A DNA stretch of 64,000 nucleotides from Fructobacillus parabroussonetiae. Lineage in GTDB: Bacteria; Bacillota; Bacilli; Lactobacillales; Lactobacillaceae. The position numbers were made by a program, and so were the translations under genes. Positions 8,320-17,098 of the stretch are shown here, piece after piece (position 1 is the stretch's first letter; each line of letters starts with the position of its first letter). The stretch spans positions 20,663 through 84,662 of the forward strand of contig NZ_JAAMFL010000002.1 in NCBI RefSeq assembly GCF_018437265.1. Direction: 5' to 3'. The notes beneath the pieces were generated by a model, which had not been told where the DNA came from, ran no database searches, and saw only the letters and a program-made list of their open reading frames with translations.

Positions 8320-8811
8320 TTACTTATTCTTTTTACGTGACCACCAGTGCTTCTTTTGCTCATCTTCCATTTCGATTCGCTGAACACGTGACGTGACTTT
8401 GTCTAATTGAGAAAGGGTCGCCATTTGAAGGTGCTGTTGCTGATCGACTGTCGTTTGCGTCTTCTCGAGGTTTTGTTCAGCCTTTTGAAGTGTCGCCTTT
8501 AGCGTGTCGATGTGTTCTTTCCGATCTTCTAATTGTTGGTCCTTGTAACCAAGTTGTGATTCCAACAATTGAAGTTTCATCTTTAAGACTTCGACCTCGG
8601 CTTCGGTCTCAGCGTTCAGTGAGCCAAGGTAGGCGTTCTTTTCAGGTTTTAGGGCAGCCAGGTCTTCTTCTGTATAGGTGCCGTTCAAATCAATTCCACG
8701 CAACTTGGCGCGGTGAAAGAGCGTTTCCCGCTCGATACCGAGGTAAAGAAGGAGTTCGGCGGTCGAACCGAATGTGTAGTAATCGATCATGTTTTCGCGT
8801 TTGACTTTCAA
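8320..8811 (-). CDS. DUF536-like DNA-binding/coiled-coil protein
   Basis: 163 residues starting at a TTG (8811) placed 8 nt after GGAGG; the first ATG (8790) is too far from any SD. An N-terminal domain of about 50 residues (TAELLLYLGIERETLFHRAKLRGIDL) looks like a MerR/HTH-type domain. A long coiled coil follows (MKLQLLESQLGYKDQQLEDR, then repeated heptads) and a basic end KKHWWSRKKNK. This plan matches DUF536-type proteins common beside lactobacillar plasmid replication genes and in chromosomes. It may bind DNA and self-associate. The minus-strand TATAAT at 8918-8923 is a plausible -10. Confidence 0.65.
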   Translation of the reverse strand: MKVKRENMIDYYTFGSTAELLLYLGIERETLFHRAKLRGIDLNGTYTEEDLAALKPEKNAYLGSLNAETEAEVEVLKMKLQLLESQLGYKDQQLEDRKEHIDTLKATLQKAEQNLEKTQTTVDQQQHLQMATLSQLDKVTSRVQRIEMEDEQKKHWWSRKKNK

Positions 8812-9047
8812 CAGAAAAACCTCCGTGATGGGCAACGTTTCAAATCGTTGCAATCCGTGTTTTTTAATCGGTAAAGGCGTTCTAAATTGCTCGTTTAAAA
8901 GGGCCTTTCAATGCCCTATTATAACAAAAAAATCTGGTGCTTGTCCCAGAAGCATGCTAGGACTAGCCTTTTGGAAGAAAGGCCCTTCTTTTTCTTCTAC
9001 TAGGAAAAGTGCTATGATTAGAAAAGTGAAGAAAAGGAGAACGATGC

Positions 9048-9482
9048 ATGCTTGGGACGATTATTTTCAATGCCCTTTGGGTTGGCTTTTTGGGAGGCAT
9101 TTTAGCTTCGCTCGTACGGATTGGTTGGGAACAACTCTTCCGCACGGAAGAAGATAAGAAAACTGAGGCCCTTTCAATTGGCGGCGGGGTCTTCATCGAC
9201 TTTAGCCGTGGAATTTTCGTCTTGTCATCGATTGTGTTGAGCATTGTTTTCATCATTTGGGCCAATTACGACTCCTCCATTACCCAAGGATCTGGGACAT
9301 TGTTTGGCCTGATTGTCTGGATCATCATTGATCAGATTTACCGGGTGCTGAAAAAGGAAAAGCAATTCTTCTGGCACCTGCCATGGCAGCAGACAGTGGC
9401 TGAAATTGTCGGTTTCTTGCTCTGGGGCTGGGCAATTTACTTGGTGGCCATTGGGCTACCAATCTCGGGCGTTTATTTTTAA
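9048..9482 (+). CDS. Small integral membrane protein (YagU/DUF1440-like N-terminus)
   Basis: 144 residues with four hydrophobic segments (about 3-22, 50-72, 84-98, 118-138). The opening LWVGFLGGILASLVRIGWEQLF resembles the start of YagU/DUF1440 membrane proteins, but the protein is short for that family, so the label is tentative. SD AAGGAG precedes ATG 9048; the ATG at 9044 is in another frame. An extended -10 (TGC-TATGAT, 9010-9018) lies 30 nt upstream, and a terminator follows directly, so the gene is monocistronic. Confidence 0.6.
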   Translation: MLGTIIFNALWVGFLGGILASLVRIGWEQLFRTEEDKKTEALSIGGGVFIDFSRGIFVLSSIVLSIVFIIWANYDSSITQGSGTLFGLIVWIIIDQIYRVLKKEKQFFWHLPWQQTVAEIVGFLLWGWAIYLVAIGLPISGVYF

Positions 9483-9497
9483 TGAAACGAAGCAAAC

Positions 9498-9521
9498 AGT
9501 CGGCTGATGGCCGACTTTTTT
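9498..9521 (+). terminator. Terminator of the 9048 gene
   Basis: AGTCGGC/GCCGACT stem with a 5-nt loop, then T6. Confidence 0.85.
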
Positions 9522-9681
9522 AATACGAAAAATACGGATTTGTCTATAGTTATGAATCTTTTGAATAAAACGAACAAATGTTCGTCTTTTTCCTTGTGGT
9601 TCAGTCCCATGACTGGTTATAATAGGGCCAAGACAGAGAGTAGGAAGGGAATCAAACAAGTACCATGATAGGAGGAGCGCA

Positions 9682-10002
9682 ATGGTTCTTGTACATCCCG
9701 CAACAATTGAACAATTTGATCATAAATGGATGGAGCTTTCCTTCCGGCAAGAGATCCAAGAGGAGGTGGCGAACCGCTTGCGTAAAGCCCGCTTGATGCG
9801 CGGGTACTCGCAGACGGCCGTTGCCAATCGCTTGCACTTGTCCCAATCCGCGATTTCGAAATACGAATCGGGGCAGGTGATGCCGGATCTTTTGATCCTA
9901 TTAACCTTTTGCCATTTATACGGAAACGAATTGGCCGCATTCTTTGATTGCCCGTTCTTTCGGGCTTACTTAGAAGATTTGCCACCCACGGAGTTGCCAT
10001 AA
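9682..10002 (+). CDS. XRE-family HTH regulator
   Basis: 106 residues. A Cro/CI HTH occupies residues 25-80 (RLRKARLMRGYSQTAVANRLHLSQSAISKYESG), preceded by a short N-terminal extension and ending with a short tail. There is no membrane segment and no sensor domain. SD AGGAGG lies 5 nt before the ATG. The gene stands alone and is convergent with the ABC transporter gene, sharing a terminator hairpin; no adjacent target is obvious. Confidence 0.8.
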   Translation: MVLVHPATIEQFDHKWMELSFRQEIQEEVANRLRKARLMRGYSQTAVANRLHLSQSAISKYESGQVMPDLLILLTFCHLYGNELAAFFDCPFFRAYLEDLPPTELP

Positions 10003-10003
10003 T

Positions 10004-10041
10004 AAAAAGTCGCCACCAATTTCAATTGGTGACGACTTTTT
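10004..10041. terminator. Bidirectional terminator
   Basis: Long stem AAAAAGTCG.CACCAATT with AATTGGTG.CGACTTTTT between two convergent genes; it serves both the HTH gene and the ABC transporter gene. Confidence 0.88.
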
Positions 10042-10060
10042 AAGTGAGCAAAACCAGCCA

Positions 10061-12031
10061 TTATTCAGCTGATAAGGCATCGATTGGGTTGAGCTTTGCT
10101 GCGCGACGAGCAGGTAAGAGCGCAGCCAGCAAGGAGATAATCAAGGCTAAGATGAAGGCGCTGAAGACGTTTGCCCCTGTGATTTGGACAAAGGCGTAAT
10201 CCGCTGTTCCCTTCAAGAGGGCATTGACACCAGTTTGTGCGAGATAAGCAATGGCCGTTGCCAGTGAGGCGGACAACAAACCAGTAATGAGTGATTCTGA
10301 GATGAACAACCAGCGAATATCACGCTTTGATTCACCAAGGGCTCGTAAGATACCAATTTCCTTGGTACGAGCGGCCACTGACATGAACATCGTGACGATG
10401 ATCATCAAGGCCGACACGATCAAGGAGATACCAGCGATCGTTGAAAGGATTGACGTTGCCAGGTTGACGTAAGTTTGAATCTGGCTAATCAAGCTTTGGA
10501 TGGTTGACGTCTTGTAAAGACGAGTCTGGCCATCCTTGATTTTGTCGATGGCCTTGGCGGTATCTTCGACGTTGTCTAAGTCATCGACCTTAACCGAGAT
10601 ATCTGTTGGATCGGCGCTCAGGCCGGCAGCCTGCATGGCCTTTTGCAAAGTCGTCGTGTTCACGGCGTTGACCTGTGCACCCTTACCGTCGGAGTGGCCG
10701 ATACCGGAAACAGTAGCTGTGAAGTTCACGGTCACGGCTGATCCTTGGGCGTTTTGTGATTGGTAAGAAAGCGTTACTTGCTTACCAATCAAGTCCTTAT
10801 AGTTGTTCTTGTTAAACTTTTCTGCGACCGCTGACTGATCAAGCAAAACTTCGCCTTCCTTGGTTGGGGCGTGGCCGGCTTTGACTGAATCGGTCGTGTT
10901 TGATGACGTCCAGTTCGTCAATGAACGCATCTTCACGTTTTGATTATTGTAGGCAACGTTCACGTTCGTTGCGGTGAAGGAGGCTTCGACCGCCTTCACG
11001 TGCTTTTGAGTCTTCAGCTGGTTCAGCTGTGCTGTTGTGAAGGCTGGCGTTTCCTGATCCGTTGTAAAGGCGGACATGGAATCGTCGTCATCGTCGGATT
11101 TGACGTAACGCGAAACCGACATGACCTGGGGGTTGGCCAACTTCGTGATTTGACTGGACATGTAGCCAGAAATCCCATTACCTAAGCCGGAGAAAAGGAT
11201 AACGGCAAAAAGTCCGATGGACGTTCCAAGAATGATCAAGGAATTGGTGCCAAGGTTGTGTCGGAAGTGCTTAAAGGCGGTTTTAATCGAAGCACGACGT
11301 GGCAGCGAACGGGAAGGAATCATTTCCTTGTCTTGTTCAGGATAGGCCGGCTTGATTCGTTCGTCGGATTCGATTTGACCATCGGCCAAGCGCACGATTC
11401 GTGTACCGGCTTCGGCAACGGCTTCTGAGTGGGTCACGGTAATGACCAAACGGCCTTCTGCCGCAATCTCGTTCAACAGGGCCAGGACTTCTTTTGTGTT
11501 TTGGGCGTCCAGTGCACCAGTCGGCTCGTCAGCGATGATGACTTTTGGATCAGAGGCCAGGGCACGGGCAATGGCAACACGTTGCTTTTGACCACCGGAT
11601 AACTGGTTGGGGTACTTCTTGATTTGACCATCCAGGCCAACCTTTGACAAGAGGTTCTTGGCACGTTGTTCCCGTTCTTTCTTTGACAAAGTCGTCATGT
11701 CCAATGAAACTAAGACGTTGTCGAGGACAGAAAGGTGGGAAATCAGGTTATAGGACTGGTAGATGTACCCAATCGTCTCGCGACGGTACTTGTCCAGTGC
11801 TTTTTCCTGCTTGTGGTCAAGCTTCTTGCCGTTGACCAAGACTTCACCGTTGAAGTTTCGATCCAGGCCGCCGATGATGTTCATCAACGTTGACTTACCA
11901 CCACCGGATTCACCAAGGATGGAAACAAAGTCACCCAGGTCAAAGTCAAGGTTAATCCCCTTTAAAACGGGAAACTCTTGTGAGCCCAGGAAGTAAGACT
12001 TATGAATGTTTTTCAATTCTAAAAATGACAT
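10061..12031 (-). CDS. MacB-like ABC transporter, ATPase and permease fused
   Basis: 656 residues. Residues 1-230 are an LolD/MacB-type ATPase: Walker A GESGGGKST, signature LSGGQKQRVAIARAL, Walker B VIIADEPTGALD. A membrane helix near residue 265 follows, then a large extracytoplasmic MacB-type domain (about 290-525), and three C-terminal helices of an FtsX domain with the conserved AARTKEIGILRALG. Fusions like this drive mechanotransmission-type export or peptide/antibiotic resistance in Firmicutes. There is no adjacent two-component system or membrane-fusion partner, so the substrate is unknown. Confidence 0.88.
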   Translation of the reverse strand: MSFLELKNIHKSYFLGSQEFPVLKGINLDFDLGDFVSILGESGGGKSTLMNIIGGLDRNFNGEVLVNGKKLDHKQEKALDKYRRETIGYIYQSYNLISHLSVLDNVLVSLDMTTLSKKEREQRAKNLLSKVGLDGQIKKYPNQLSGGQKQRVAIARALASDPKVIIADEPTGALDAQNTKEVLALLNEIAAEGRLVITVTHSEAVAEAGTRIVRLADGQIESDERIKPAYPEQDKEMIPSRSLPRRASIKTAFKHFRHNLGTNSLIILGTSIGLFAVILFSGLGNGISGYMSSQITKLANPQVMSVSRYVKSDDDDDSMSAFTTDQETPAFTTAQLNQLKTQKHVKAVEASFTATNVNVAYNNQNVKMRSLTNWTSSNTTDSVKAGHAPTKEGEVLLDQSAVAEKFNKNNYKDLIGKQVTLSYQSQNAQGSAVTVNFTATVSGIGHSDGKGAQVNAVNTTTLQKAMQAAGLSADPTDISVKVDDLDNVEDTAKAIDKIKDGQTRLYKTSTIQSLISQIQTYVNLATSILSTIAGISLIVSALMIIVTMFMSVAARTKEIGILRALGESKRDIRWLFISESLITGLLSASLATAIAYLAQTGVNALLKGTADYAFVQITGANVFSAFILALIISLLAALLPARRAAKLNPIDALSAE

Positions 12032-12163
12032 ATAATTTCCTATTCTTTATTTTTTTGAATACCCCCATAGTGTAACAAATTTTACAAAATGGCGACACTT
12101 GAATCGGTTTTTAATCCATAATAGAATAAGTAAACTAGCGCATGCTGAAAGGGCGGAGGCTAA

Positions 12164-12850
12164 ATGGCTGATTTGAAAAAGATTCATGAGTTTGCTCTGG
12201 CGACTTTGGAAGGGGATGCTTCTGGCCACGATTTTTACCACGCGCAGCGAGTGGCGGACTGGGGTGTTGCTTTCTTCATGAACGATCATGAGGCAATGAC
12301 CGCAGATGACGAGGCAGTGATTCGAGCGGCTGGTCTCTTGCACGATACGATTGATGACAAAGTCGTCGATGATGTACCAAAACAGCTCGTCAAGGTGGAA
12401 AAACTGCTGAATGACAGCGGGTTTTCACCAGCGGCTGTGGCGGATGTGCTCGACACAATCCAACACTTGTCCTATTCGGCCAATTTGGCCCAGCACCATG
12501 ACTTGTCAGCCCTTGGCCAATACGTTCAGGATGCAGATCGAATTGAGGCGCTGGGTGCCATTGGGATTGCCCGCGTCTTTGCCTATGGTGGTGCCAAAGG
12601 CCGGCCTTTGGCTGATCCGACGGTTCTGCCAGTTCAAGAAATCAAGGATAAGGCGACCTACCGAAAGAACCAAAACCCCTCGGTCAATCATTTCTATGAA
12701 AAATTATTTCTATTGCCCGAGCAGCTAAATACGGCGGCAGGCAAGGCGGAAGGCGAAAAACGAAAGGCTTACATGAAGGATTTTCTAAGAACCTTTCAGG
12801 CAGAAACGGGTCTTTTGGATAACCCCGTCTTTGATTTGGAGGATGTTTAA
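12164..12850 (+). CDS. HD-domain phosphohydrolase
   Basis: 228 residues. The HD metal ligands are visible as H-DFYHAQRV near residue 25, then GLLHDTIDDKV near 60 (the HD dyad), and a downstream Asp in YVQDADRIEALGAIG. The layout is that of the YedJ/YpgQ-type HD hydrolases, some of which hydrolyse nucleotides. SD GGAGG lies upstream of the ATG. Its stop overlaps the GNAT start by 1 nt (TAATG), so the two are translationally coupled. The substrate is unknown. Confidence 0.82.
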   Translation: MADLKKIHEFALATLEGDASGHDFYHAQRVADWGVAFFMNDHEAMTADDEAVIRAAGLLHDTIDDKVVDDVPKQLVKVEKLLNDSGFSPAAVADVLDTIQHLSYSANLAQHHDLSALGQYVQDADRIEALGAIGIARVFAYGGAKGRPLADPTVLPVQEIKDKATYRKNQNPSVNHFYEKLFLLPEQLNTAAGKAEGEKRKAYMKDFLRTFQAETGLLDNPVFDLEDV

Positions 12851-13368
12851 TGGAAAACGTGCGCATTGAAAAAGTGACGGAGAAGGATTTAACGCAACTG
12901 GTGGCCATCAGCCGGCAGACTTTTACCGAGACTTTTGCCGCTGATAATACTGAGGAAGATCTCCTGGCTTTTTTGGATGAAGCCTACGCGCCAAAACAGC
13001 TTGAAAAGGAATTGAAAACGGCTGGCTCGTCTTTTTATTTTTGCCTGGTTGGTGAGAAAATTGCCGGCTACTTAAAAGTGAATCGCGATGCGGCGCAAAG
13101 TGAGGACCAGGGAGACGATGCGTTCGAAATTGAGCGGATTTATTTTTTGTCCGACTTTCAAGGCAAAGGGCTTGGTTCGCGCTTTTTTAACTACGCCGAA
13201 ACACTGGCCCGAGCAGCTGGTAAAAGTCGCCTCTGGCTCGGTGTTTGGGAACACAATGAACGGGCGCTTGCCGTCTATAAAAAGAAGGGCTTTCGACCTT
13301 TTTCGGATCATGTTTTCCAAGTTGGCGATGACAAGCAACGGGATCTGTTGATGGAAAAGAATTTATAA
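12850..13368 (+). CDS. GNAT-family N-acetyltransferase
   Basis: 172 residues. The acetyl-CoA fold is recognisable: IERIYFLSDFQGKGLGSRFFNYAE (motif A with the QGKGLG pyrophosphate loop, near residue 100), then LWLGVWEHNERALAVYKKKGF (motif B). It is coupled to the HD hydrolase by a TAATG overlap. This type is often annotated as a spermidine/protein acetyltransferase, but no substrate is evident here. A hairpin terminator follows. Confidence 0.88.
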   Translation: MENVRIEKVTEKDLTQLVAISRQTFTETFAADNTEEDLLAFLDEAYAPKQLEKELKTAGSSFYFCLVGEKIAGYLKVNRDAAQSEDQGDDAFEIERIYFLSDFQGKGLGSRFFNYAETLARAAGKSRLWLGVWEHNERALAVYKKKGFRPFSDHVFQVGDDKQRDLLMEKNL

Positions 13369-13383
13369 AAAGTGATTGTATGA

Positions 13384-13411
13384 AAAGGGCGTCTAGGTTG
13401 ACGGCCTTTTT
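13384..13411 (+). terminator. Terminator after the GNAT gene
   Basis: AAAGGGCGTC/GACGGCCTTTT stem with one mismatch, ending in a T-run. Confidence 0.7.
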
Positions 13412-13414
13412 TAG

Positions 13415-13482
13415 TTAACAGACGCAGCCAATAAAAAATATGATAAACTATTCATACCTTATAAATGAATCATTTATCATAT
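13415..13482 (+). promoter_or_regulatory. Promoter with a 45-bp nested dyad operator before the CadD-like gene
   Basis: TTAACA (13415-13420), an 18-nt spacer and TATGAT (13439-13444) form a promoter. A dyad centred at 13460 overlaps the -10 and the start region: outer arms ATATGATAAA (13438-13447)/TTTATCATAT (13473-13482) and inner arms ATTCAT (13450-13455)/ATGAAT (13465-13470). Such nested symmetry at the -10 is typical of repressor control; ArsR/CadC-type metal sensors often use ATTCA..TGAAT-like sites. Confidence 0.6.
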
Positions 13483-13498
13483 ATTTAGAAAGGCCCTT

Positions 13499-14074
13499 AT
13501 GAATTTTTATCTTTTAATGCTGACTTTTTTGGCGGTCAACCTCGACTTTTTCCTGATGATGCTTTTCTTACTGAAGAAGTATCCCTTTCGGTCGGTGCTC
13601 TTGGCCTACCTTTTTGGTACGCTCTTGTTAATGGTGCTCAGTTTTCTGGCGGGGGAAATCCTCGAAAGGTTCTTGCCGGAATGGTTGCTGGGGATTTTAG
13701 GCTTTCTGCCCATTTACTTAGCCTTTCGCGATGACGATGAGGAAGCGGGTGAAAAGACGCGACGGTCACCCTTTTGGCTTGTGTTGACCACCTATTTATC
13801 AGTCTGTGCGGGCTGTAATTTGGCACTCTTTCTACCAGCGTTACTCGGCGTTGATTGGCTAACCTTTACTTGGGAACTACTAGTCATTGCTTTGTTGACG
13901 GTCATCATTGTTTTTGTTCTTCGTTTCTTAGCCGAAAACAAAGTTCTGGCGATCTTGATTGACCGCTTCGGCGAAAAACTAATGAAAGTTTGCTACATTT
14001 TAATTGGCTTATACGTCTTAGTTGATTCGGGCTTTCTCCTTCATGTCCTTGGGTTAGTCAAAAGTATGTTATAA
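13499..14074 (+). CDS. CadD-family (cadmium resistance-like) membrane transporter
   Basis: 191 residues with five to six hydrophobic helices, starting LLMLTFLAVNLDFFLMMLFLL. The GFLPIYLAF segment near residue 73 and the helix SVCAGCNLALFLPALL near 102 correspond to family landmarks of CadD (usually GLLPIYLG and IANGGDN). The second landmark is altered, with Cys residues where CadD normally has the N-G-G-D run, so its ion may differ. The gene is monocistronic, behind a large operator-like dyad, with no ArsR/CadC regulator next to it. Confidence 0.7.
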   Translation: MNFYLLMLTFLAVNLDFFLMMLFLLKKYPFRSVLLAYLFGTLLLMVLSFLAGEILERFLPEWLLGILGFLPIYLAFRDDDEEAGEKTRRSPFWLVLTTYLSVCAGCNLALFLPALLGVDWLTFTWELLVIALLTVIIVFVLRFLAENKVLAILIDRFGEKLMKVCYILIGLYVLVDSGFLLHVLGLVKSML

Positions 14075-14080
14075 GGCAGT

Positions 14081-14117
14081 AAAAAAGCGGCACACAGAAG
14101 TGAACCGCCTTTTTTTA
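14081..14117. terminator. Shared terminator, CadD-like gene and zwf
   Basis: An A-run, GCGG-CAC/GTG-CCGC stem with small bulges, and a T-run, between the convergent gene ends. Confidence 0.7.
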
Positions 14118-14125
14118 ATGGGTGA

Positions 14126-15586
14126 TTAACCCTTGAAAAACCATGAGTCACCGTTCTTAGCCAGCAATTCATCGGCTTCCTTAGGACCCATCGTGTCAGA
14201 AGCATATTTGTAAAGTGGGGCCTTGTTATCAGCATAGGCCGCTGAAAGTGCGTCAACAAACTTCCAAGCAGTGGCCACACCGTGCCAGTCAGCGAAGTTT
14301 GAGCCGTTGCCGTCCATGGCGTCGTGAAGCAAACGCTCATAAGGAGCAGGCGTTTCGGCCTTTTGTTGATCGGTTGGTGCCCAGTTCAAGTTGATTAACT
14401 GCGTTGAGAAGTTATCGGAAACTTCCTTGGCGTTCATCGACATGGTGATGTGAGCATCCGGTGAGACAACGATTGAAAGAACCGTTTCTTGTGGTTCTTG
14501 CTGGCCACCAAACTTGAAGGCGCCAGCCTTGAAGACAACGTCAATCCGAGTCGTCTTAGCCGCCATGCGCTTACCAGAACGGATGTAGAAAGGCACACCT
14601 TCCCAACGTGGCGTGTTGAAGTGCAACTCACCGGCAATGTAAGTGTTGGTCTGTGAATCCTTTGGCACATCTGGCTCATCGGTGTAGGCCACGTGGCCGT
14701 CAACCGTTTGGCTGGCATCGTATTGACCACGCACGAAGTAACGGTCAGCACCCTTGGCATCGTAGATCTCAAGAGCGGAGAAAGCGGCGTTCTTGGCGTT
14801 ACGAATGGCAACGTCAGAGAAGTCCTTTGGTTCTTCCATGGCTAACCAACCGATGATTTGCATCGTGTGGTTTTGGATCATGTCCAAAAGGGCACCGGCA
14901 GTATCGTAGTAGCCTGCACGTTCTTCAACGCCGAGTGTTTCGGCCAAGGTAACTTGGACGTTTTTGATGTAGTCCTTGTTCCAGGCCGTGTTCAGCATTG
15001 GGTTACCGAAACGAAGTGGGGCAATGCCCATGACTTGTTCCTTACCCATGAAGTGGTCGATTCGATAGACCTGGTCTTCGTCGAAGGCCTGCGTCAATTC
15101 GTTTTGCAATTGTTCGGCCGTTTCGTATGATGTACCGAAAGGCTTCTCAATCATAATGCGGTTGTAGCCCTTATCAGACATGAGGCCTTCGGACTTCAAG
15201 TATTGGGCAATGGTTCCAAAGAAACGAGGGGCAACGGCTAAGTAAAAGATACGGTTACCAACCACGTTGAACTTGGCGGAGGCTTCTTCGATTTGAGCTT
15301 TCAAGCCGGCATAACCAGCAGCTTCGGTTACATCAGAGGCGATGTAAGAGAAATGCTTCAAGAAGCTTTCAACTTGGTCCTTGTCCTGTCCCTTTGAGAC
15401 TGACGTGCGAACCATGTCTTGGTATTCGGCGTCCGTTAACTCTTGACGAGACGTACCCACGATGGCAAAGTCGTCGACCAGGTAGCCTTTCTTGTACAAG
15501 TTGAAAACGGATGGGTACAGCAGGCGCTTGGCAAGATCACCAGTTGCACCGAAGAACGTTACTAAGGTTTGTAATTCTTTCACCAT
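14126..15586 (-). CDS. zwf: Glucose-6-phosphate 1-dehydrogenase
   Basis: 486 residues, exactly the length known for the Leuconostoc mesenteroides enzyme, which it closely resembles. The NAD(P) loop FFGATGDLAKR is near residue 11, Arg47-Gln48 correspond to the Leuconostoc R46/Q47 coenzyme-specificity pair, and IEKPFGTS and RIDHFMGK carry the catalytic Lys/Asp-His. ATG 15586 is chosen over an upstream in-frame ATG because AGGGGA lies 7 nt before it. It feeds 6-phosphogluconate into the phosphoketolase pathway. Upstream, CTGATT-17-TATAAT on the minus strand forms a promoter, with a cre-like site further upstream. Confidence 0.97.
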   Translation of the reverse strand: MVKELQTLVTFFGATGDLAKRLLYPSVFNLYKKGYLVDDFAIVGTSRQELTDAEYQDMVRTSVSKGQDKDQVESFLKHFSYIASDVTEAAGYAGLKAQIEEASAKFNVVGNRIFYLAVAPRFFGTIAQYLKSEGLMSDKGYNRIMIEKPFGTSYETAEQLQNELTQAFDEDQVYRIDHFMGKEQVMGIAPLRFGNPMLNTAWNKDYIKNVQVTLAETLGVEERAGYYDTAGALLDMIQNHTMQIIGWLAMEEPKDFSDVAIRNAKNAAFSALEIYDAKGADRYFVRGQYDASQTVDGHVAYTDEPDVPKDSQTNTYIAGELHFNTPRWEGVPFYIRSGKRMAAKTTRIDVVFKAGAFKFGGQQEPQETVLSIVVSPDAHITMSMNAKEVSDNFSTQLINLNWAPTDQQKAETPAPYERLLHDAMDGNGSNFADWHGVATAWKFVDALSAAYADNKAPLYKYASDTMGPKEADELLAKNGDSWFFKG

Positions 15587-15676
15587 AAGATTCCCCTTTT
15601 TCTCTTTTTTTCTATCCACTACATTATAAACGATACGAAAGTAAAAATCAGGAGATATTCGTAAAAAGGCAAAAAA

Positions 15677-15691
15677 ATGAAACCGGTTACT
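15677..15691. promoter_or_regulatory. cre-like site (CcpA) between zwf and the MFS gene
   Basis: ATGAAACCGGTTACT matches the degenerate catabolite-responsive element WTGNAANCGNWNNCW at every fixed position. It sits about 68 bp upstream of the inferred zwf start site (-10 TATAAT at 15623-15628, minus strand), the position from which CcpA activates in Bacillus ackA and pta, and about 60 bp upstream of the MFS gene promoter. Confidence 0.5.
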
Positions 15692-15830
15692 TTATGATAA
15701 GAAAGCTGTTATTGAAAAAGTCTCACCAATTGGTACGGCTCCCTGGTAGAATAGAAGTTAAAAGGTTTTAAGCAAGTGCTTTTTTGCAAAAAACAAGCGA
15801 TACGAATGAAGAACGGCTAGGAGGCGTGCA

Positions 15831-17069
15831 ATGACAATGAATTCAAGCAAAAAATTGAATGAAAAATGGCTGCTCTTAGCCAACCTGGCCGCCAATACGG
15901 GGCACGCGATGATTTGGCCAGTCACAACGTTGCACATGACGCTGTCACTGGGTCAGACCTTGACCATGTCGGGCTTAGTTCTTTTGGTCGCGGCATTAAT
16001 GAACGTTTTGGGTTCCTTCATTGCCGGGCAACTCTTCGACCGATGGCGCCCTTATCCCGCTCTGCTGATTGCTTCGGCGATTGCTTTTTGTTCCGTTGGG
16101 ACGCTCTTCTTTTATAATGGTTGGCCGATTTTTGCCATTCTAATTTGGACCGCTTCGCTCGGTTTGGGTGCTATCACGACCTTGCTCAACGCTTTTGCCA
16201 CGACGGTGACCGGCAAAAACACGCGCGTGATATTCAACAACATGTACATCGTCTTGAATGTCGGCGTCGTGCTGGGTACTTTAGTCGTTGGCTACCTCTT
16301 CGACTACGGTTTTTCTTGGTTAATGTTGATCGCTTCCATTCTGTACCTGACCTTGGGCCTTGTCGTTTTGCTGTTCTTTAACGTAGACACAGAAGTGGCA
16401 CCGGTTTCAACAGCTGTACAAGAGGTCGAAAACCAAACGGTTTTGTCCGATTCGCCGGAAGTCAAAGAAACCGTTGAAGCTGGTCGGCCAAAGCTCAAAA
16501 TGACGGTTTTACTTGGTTGGATTGCCGCCTTTCTTCTATTAATGTATCTTTCTTACATGCTTTGGGAAACGGTCATGGCGACCTATCTTCATCGCATTGG
16601 GATTTCGACGGCACACTATGCCAATCTTTGGGTTCTGAATGGGCTGACCATCATTATTTTCCAAAAGATGATTTCCAATTGGGCCAACAAGCGAAACTAC
16701 GCGATTTCCGTCATTGCGGGTGGCTTGATTTTTGCCAGCTCCTTCTTCCTGATGCTTTTTGTTAATCAGTTTTGGCAGATTGTCCTGGTCTTTGAGCTGT
16801 TGACGGTTGGTGAGATGCTGGCGTCACCACAGGTTCCGGCCTGGGTCGCACAAGTAACACCTAAAAAAGTCTCTGGGCAAGCCCAGGGCTTTGTCGGCAT
16901 GATGATTTCGCTTGGCCGAATGTTAGGGCCGGTGTATGGTGGTCTGATGCTTGATCATGGCTGGTTTGCCGGGCTCTTCTTTTCGGTTTTTGCGGCCATG
17001 GTGCTGGTCAATATTGGCCTGTATTGGGCATCGATGAAAACGAAGAAAACGAACGAATTAAAGGGGTAA
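15831..17069 (+). CDS. MFS transporter (drug/metabolite efflux type)
   Basis: 412 residues with about twelve hydrophobic helices split by a charged central loop (residues 188-222, rich in Glu and Val). The segment GQLFDRWRPYPALLIAS near residue 65 is the MFS motif A variant between helices 2 and 3. SD AGGAGG is 6 nt before the ATG. An extended -10 (TGG-TAGAAT, 15744-15752) drives it, with a palindrome ACCAATTGGT just upstream. It is followed at 29 nt by nhaC, likely in one transcript. The substrate is unknown; the N-terminal pattern resembles multidrug/proton antiporters. Confidence 0.85.
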   Translation: MTMNSSKKLNEKWLLLANLAANTGHAMIWPVTTLHMTLSLGQTLTMSGLVLLVAALMNVLGSFIAGQLFDRWRPYPALLIASAIAFCSVGTLFFYNGWPIFAILIWTASLGLGAITTLLNAFATTVTGKNTRVIFNNMYIVLNVGVVLGTLVVGYLFDYGFSWLMLIASILYLTLGLVVLLFFNVDTEVAPVSTAVQEVENQTVLSDSPEVKETVEAGRPKLKMTVLLGWIAAFLLLMYLSYMLWETVMATYLHRIGISTAHYANLWVLNGLTIIIFQKMISNWANKRNYAISVIAGGLIFASSFFLMLFVNQFWQIVLVFELLTVGEMLASPQVPAWVAQVTPKKVSGQAQGFVGMMISLGRMLGPVYGGLMLDHGWFAGLFFSVFAAMVLVNIGLYWASMKTKKTNELKG

Positions 17070-17098
17070 TCGCTTGATTACCAGATAGTGGAATTAAA

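Noticed and set aside
8911..9003. A 30-codon plus-strand ORF
   Set aside because: No SD, odd composition, and it overlaps the minus-strand promoter of the DUF536-like gene.
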